Source: Tepidamorphaceae bacterium
Lineage (GTDB): Bacteria > Pseudomonadota > Alphaproteobacteria > Rhizobiales > JAKSCL01
Direction: 5' to 3'
NCBI GenBank assembly: GCA_028289445.1
Contig: JANQPO010000010.1
Span: 19,513 to 83,512, forward strand
Length of the DNA: 64,000 nucleotides
Positions 61,998 through 64,000 of this stretch are shown here, piece by piece. How positions within the stretch are numbered: the stretch's first letter is position 1; each line of letters begins with the position of its first letter. A model generated the notes under the pieces. The model worked only from the letters and a program-made list of their open reading frames with translations, was not told the origin of the DNA and did no database searches. The position numbers and the translations under genes are program-made.

Positions 61998-63791
61998 TTA
62001 GACGAACAAATCGACTTTCTCGAACCGGGTAACGTCGACGATCCCGGCGTCGGAAATCCGCAGTTCCGGGATCACGACCAGCGCAAGCAGCGAGTGCTGC
62101 ATATAGGCGTTGTTGAGCGTGCAGCCGCATGCGCGCATGGCTTCGACGACGCCGTCCGCCTTCTTGGCAACGATCTCGGCCCGTTCGATCGACATCAAGC
62201 CGGCGATCGGCAGCTCAACCAGCGCCAATTCCTCGCCGTCGCGCCAGACGGTCACGCCGCCGCCCACCTCAGCCAGCCGGTTGGCCGCCGCCGCCATATC
62301 CGTTTTCGACGTGCCGACGACGATCATGTGATGACTGTCATGGGCGACGGTTGACGCCACCGCGCAGTTTGCCGTGTAGCCGAAACCCGAGACGAAGCCA
62401 TTGGTCACGTCCCCGGTCGCGCGATGGCGTTCGACCAGCGCGATCTGGCAAACATCGTTGGATCGATCGCCGATAGCCAAGCCGCCCTCAACCGGCAAGT
62501 CCGCTTCAAGGGCCTTGGTCGGCGCTTGGTTCTCGATGACACCAATGACCCGCGCTCTGACGGTATTGGCGCCCGCCGGAGCCGTAATATCGAAGTCTTC
62601 CGCAGACAGCGCCTTGCCAAGCTTGACCGTGTTGATCGCGTGATCGGGATAGGTGGCCGGCGGAATGTCCTGTGTCAGCGCACCGGCTTCGGCAAGGACC
62701 TTGCCCCGCGCGATGACCGTGTCGATCGGCAGATCGACGAGGCTCGTCGTCATGATCAGGTCACCGCGACGTCCGGGCGTGATCGAACCCAACTCGCGCT
62801 CCAGGCCGAAATGCTGGGCTGTGTTCAGGGTTGCCATCTGAATCGCCGTGATGGGTTTCAGCCCCTGCGCGATGGCGTGGCGCACGACCCGGTTCATGTG
62901 TCCGTCGTTGACCAGCGTACCGGAGTGGCTGTCGTCGGTACACAGGATGAAATTGCGCGGATCGAGGCCGTACTCCGTCACCGCACGAACTTGGCTCGCC
63001 ACATCGTACCAGGCCGAACCGAGGCGAAGCATGGCGCGCATCCCCTGGCGCACGCGGGCGATGGCGTCTTCAGCACGCGTTCCCTCGTGATCGTCGGCCG
63101 GACCACCGGCAACATAGCCGTGAAACGCCGGTCCGAGATCGGGCGATGCGTAGTGACCGCCAACGGTCTTGTCGGCATTCATCGTGGCGGCGATCTCACC
63201 CAGCATCGTCGGGTCGCCGCCAGCGACACCTGGAAAGTTCATCACCTCACCGAGCCCGATAATGCCCGGCCAGGCCATCGCTTCGGCGACGTCGTCGGGT
63301 CCGATGGCAGCGCCGGCGTTTTCCAGTCCCGGCGCAGACGGCACACAGCTCGGCATCTGAACGAAGACGTTGATCGGCATCGCCATCGCCTCGTCGTGCA
63401 TCAGCCGAACGCCCTCCATACCAAGCACATTGGCGATCTCGTGGGGATCGATGAACATCGAGGTCGTGCCGTGGGGAATGACGGCGCGGCAGAACTCAGT
63501 GACGGTCACCATGCCGCTTTCGACGTGCATGTGGGCGTCGCACAACCCCGGAACGAGATAGGCGCCGTCGGCATCGATCGCCTTCGTCTCATCGCCGATG
63601 GCATGTCCCGCGTCCGGACCGACATAGGCGAAGCGGCCGGCGGCGATCGCGACATCGGTGCCGCCGATGATCTCGCCCGAATGCACGTTCACCCAGCGTC
63701 CGTTGCGGATAACCAGATCGGCCGGTGCCCGGCCTGTCGCAACGTCGATGAGGCGGGCGGTGCTCTCGGCCCAGCTTTGAAGTTTGTACAT
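61998..63791 (-). CDS. ade: Adenine deaminase
   Basis: 597 residues of the amidohydrolase superfamily. Metal site DAHMHVESGMVT near residue 95 (HxH), FIDPHEIANV, ICTDDSHSGTLVNDGH, and the C-terminal Ade domain NAYMQHSLLALVVIPELRI. Converts adenine to hypoxanthine and ammonia for purine salvage. The ATG has GAGGAG at about 10 bp. It ends against copy 5 of the repeat family. Confidence 0.95.
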   Translation of the reverse strand: MYKLQSWAESTARLIDVATGRAPADLVIRNGRWVNVHSGEIIGGTDVAIAAGRFAYVGPDAGHAIGDETKAIDADGAYLVPGLCDAHMHVESGMVTVTEFCRAVIPHGTTSMFIDPHEIANVLGMEGVRLMHDEAMAMPINVFVQMPSCVPSAPGLENAGAAIGPDDVAEAMAWPGIIGLGEVMNFPGVAGGDPTMLGEIAATMNADKTVGGHYASPDLGPAFHGYVAGGPADDHEGTRAEDAIARVRQGMRAMLRLGSAWYDVASQVRAVTEYGLDPRNFILCTDDSHSGTLVNDGHMNRVVRHAIAQGLKPITAIQMATLNTAQHFGLERELGSITPGRRGDLIMTTSLVDLPIDTVIARGKVLAEAGALTQDIPPATYPDHAINTVKLGKALSAEDFDITAPAGANTVRARVIGVIENQAPTKALEADLPVEGGLAIGDRSNDVCQIALVERHRATGDVTNGFVSGFGYTANCAVASTVAHDSHHMIVVGTSKTDMAAAANRLAEVGGGVTVWRDGEELALVELPIAGLMSIERAEIVAKKADGVVEAMRACGCTLNNAYMQHSLLALVVIPELRISDAGIVDVTRFEKVDLFV

Positions 63792-64000
63792 AACAGTCTC
63801 CTCGTACGTGGCGCGGACTAGAGCATCGGGCGGTACTATTGCAGCATTCTACCGAGGGCATTTTGCGTCAAGATCGAGGAAAAAGCACAGGGCGATGCCA
63901 AAGCATCGGCCGAGCATTTTTTCAAAGCATATTGGCGCAAAATGACCCGGCCCGCAGGGTTTCGCCCCGTTGGACGCCTGATCGCGCTCAATCCTCGCCC
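63792..64000. other. Upstream region of adenine deaminase, window edge
   Basis: 209 bp with no supported gene. A short hairpin CGATGC-CAAA-GCATCG lies near 63893-63910, followed after nine bases by six T's; it may be part of a terminator for a gene outside the window, or of an upstream repeat. Confidence 0.4.

Noticed and set aside
62424..63821. 465-codon plus-strand frame
   Set aside because: Antisense to adenine deaminase, whose catalytic motifs are unambiguous.
63893..63926. Terminator at the right edge
   Set aside because: The short CGATGC/GCATCG hairpin is separated from the T-run by nine bases, and no gene ends there within the window.
1..64000. CRISPR arrays, rRNA genes, prophage modules
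   Set aside because: No regularly spaced repeats, rRNA sequence or phage structural genes were seen anywhere in the window.

Overview
The window looks like a chromosomal segment of a high-GC alphaproteobacterium, most likely a member of the Hyphomicrobiales (Rhizobiales). Four things point that way: a cold-shock protein with two CSD domains, the gene order recJ-glpX-hom-aminotransferase and argC-rpsI-rplM, the rpiA-(exported protein)-gor gene string, and an intergenic palindromic element at 61660-61767 of a type common in rhizobia. Genus cannot be decided from the sequence alone.

Layout. 1-24.5 kb is mostly core metabolism: a cold-shock protein, glyoxalase I, two tRNA-Glu genes, recJ, fructose-bisphosphatase, homoserine dehydrogenase, an AlaC-type aminotransferase, PHA synthase, an arsenate reductase, argC, ribosomal proteins S9/L13, a thioesterase and crotonase, a VIT1-type metal transporter, a YbdK ligase, glutathione reductase, rpiA, gabD and gph. 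24.8-29.3 kb is an accessory stretch next to tRNA-Val: an unrecognised zinc-ribbon protein, two truncated genes placed tail-out, a membrane protein and an SDR oxidoreductase divergent from a TetR regulator. About 45 bp of similar sequence occurs in direct orientation at 26292 and 29232, on either side of 2.9 kb of this stretch.

31.4-58 kb is a metal-pterin enzyme island. It contains a tungstate-type ABC transporter (tupBCA) and a minus-strand operon of about 14 genes running from a TorD-like chaperone (48617) down to 37436. That operon encodes a membrane-anchored Cys-type formate dehydrogenase (alpha, beta, gamma), a WD40-cytochrome c fusion, an HtrA-like protease, a degenerate biotin/lipoate-ligase-like protein and several DUF proteins (DUF6494, DUF6505, DUF6352). 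A large multi-cluster ferredoxin and DUF3305/DUF3306 lie beside it. moaA is divergent from the operon, and mrp/apbC with fdhD-mobA-mobB-moeA supply cofactor and insertion functions. The island therefore has metal uptake, cofactor synthesis, maturation, the enzyme and electron transfer side by side.

58-64 kb holds a cytochrome b561, a polar amino-acid ABC transporter without its ATPase, and adenine deaminase. Between the last two is a repeat cluster built around a GIY-YIG nuclease gene. The most unusual signal in the window is a family of five interspersed elements (about 155-175 bp, with a 135-137 bp core made of two head-to-head palindromes). They sit almost directly on stop codons. Single half-elements of the same kind flank the GIY-YIG gene.
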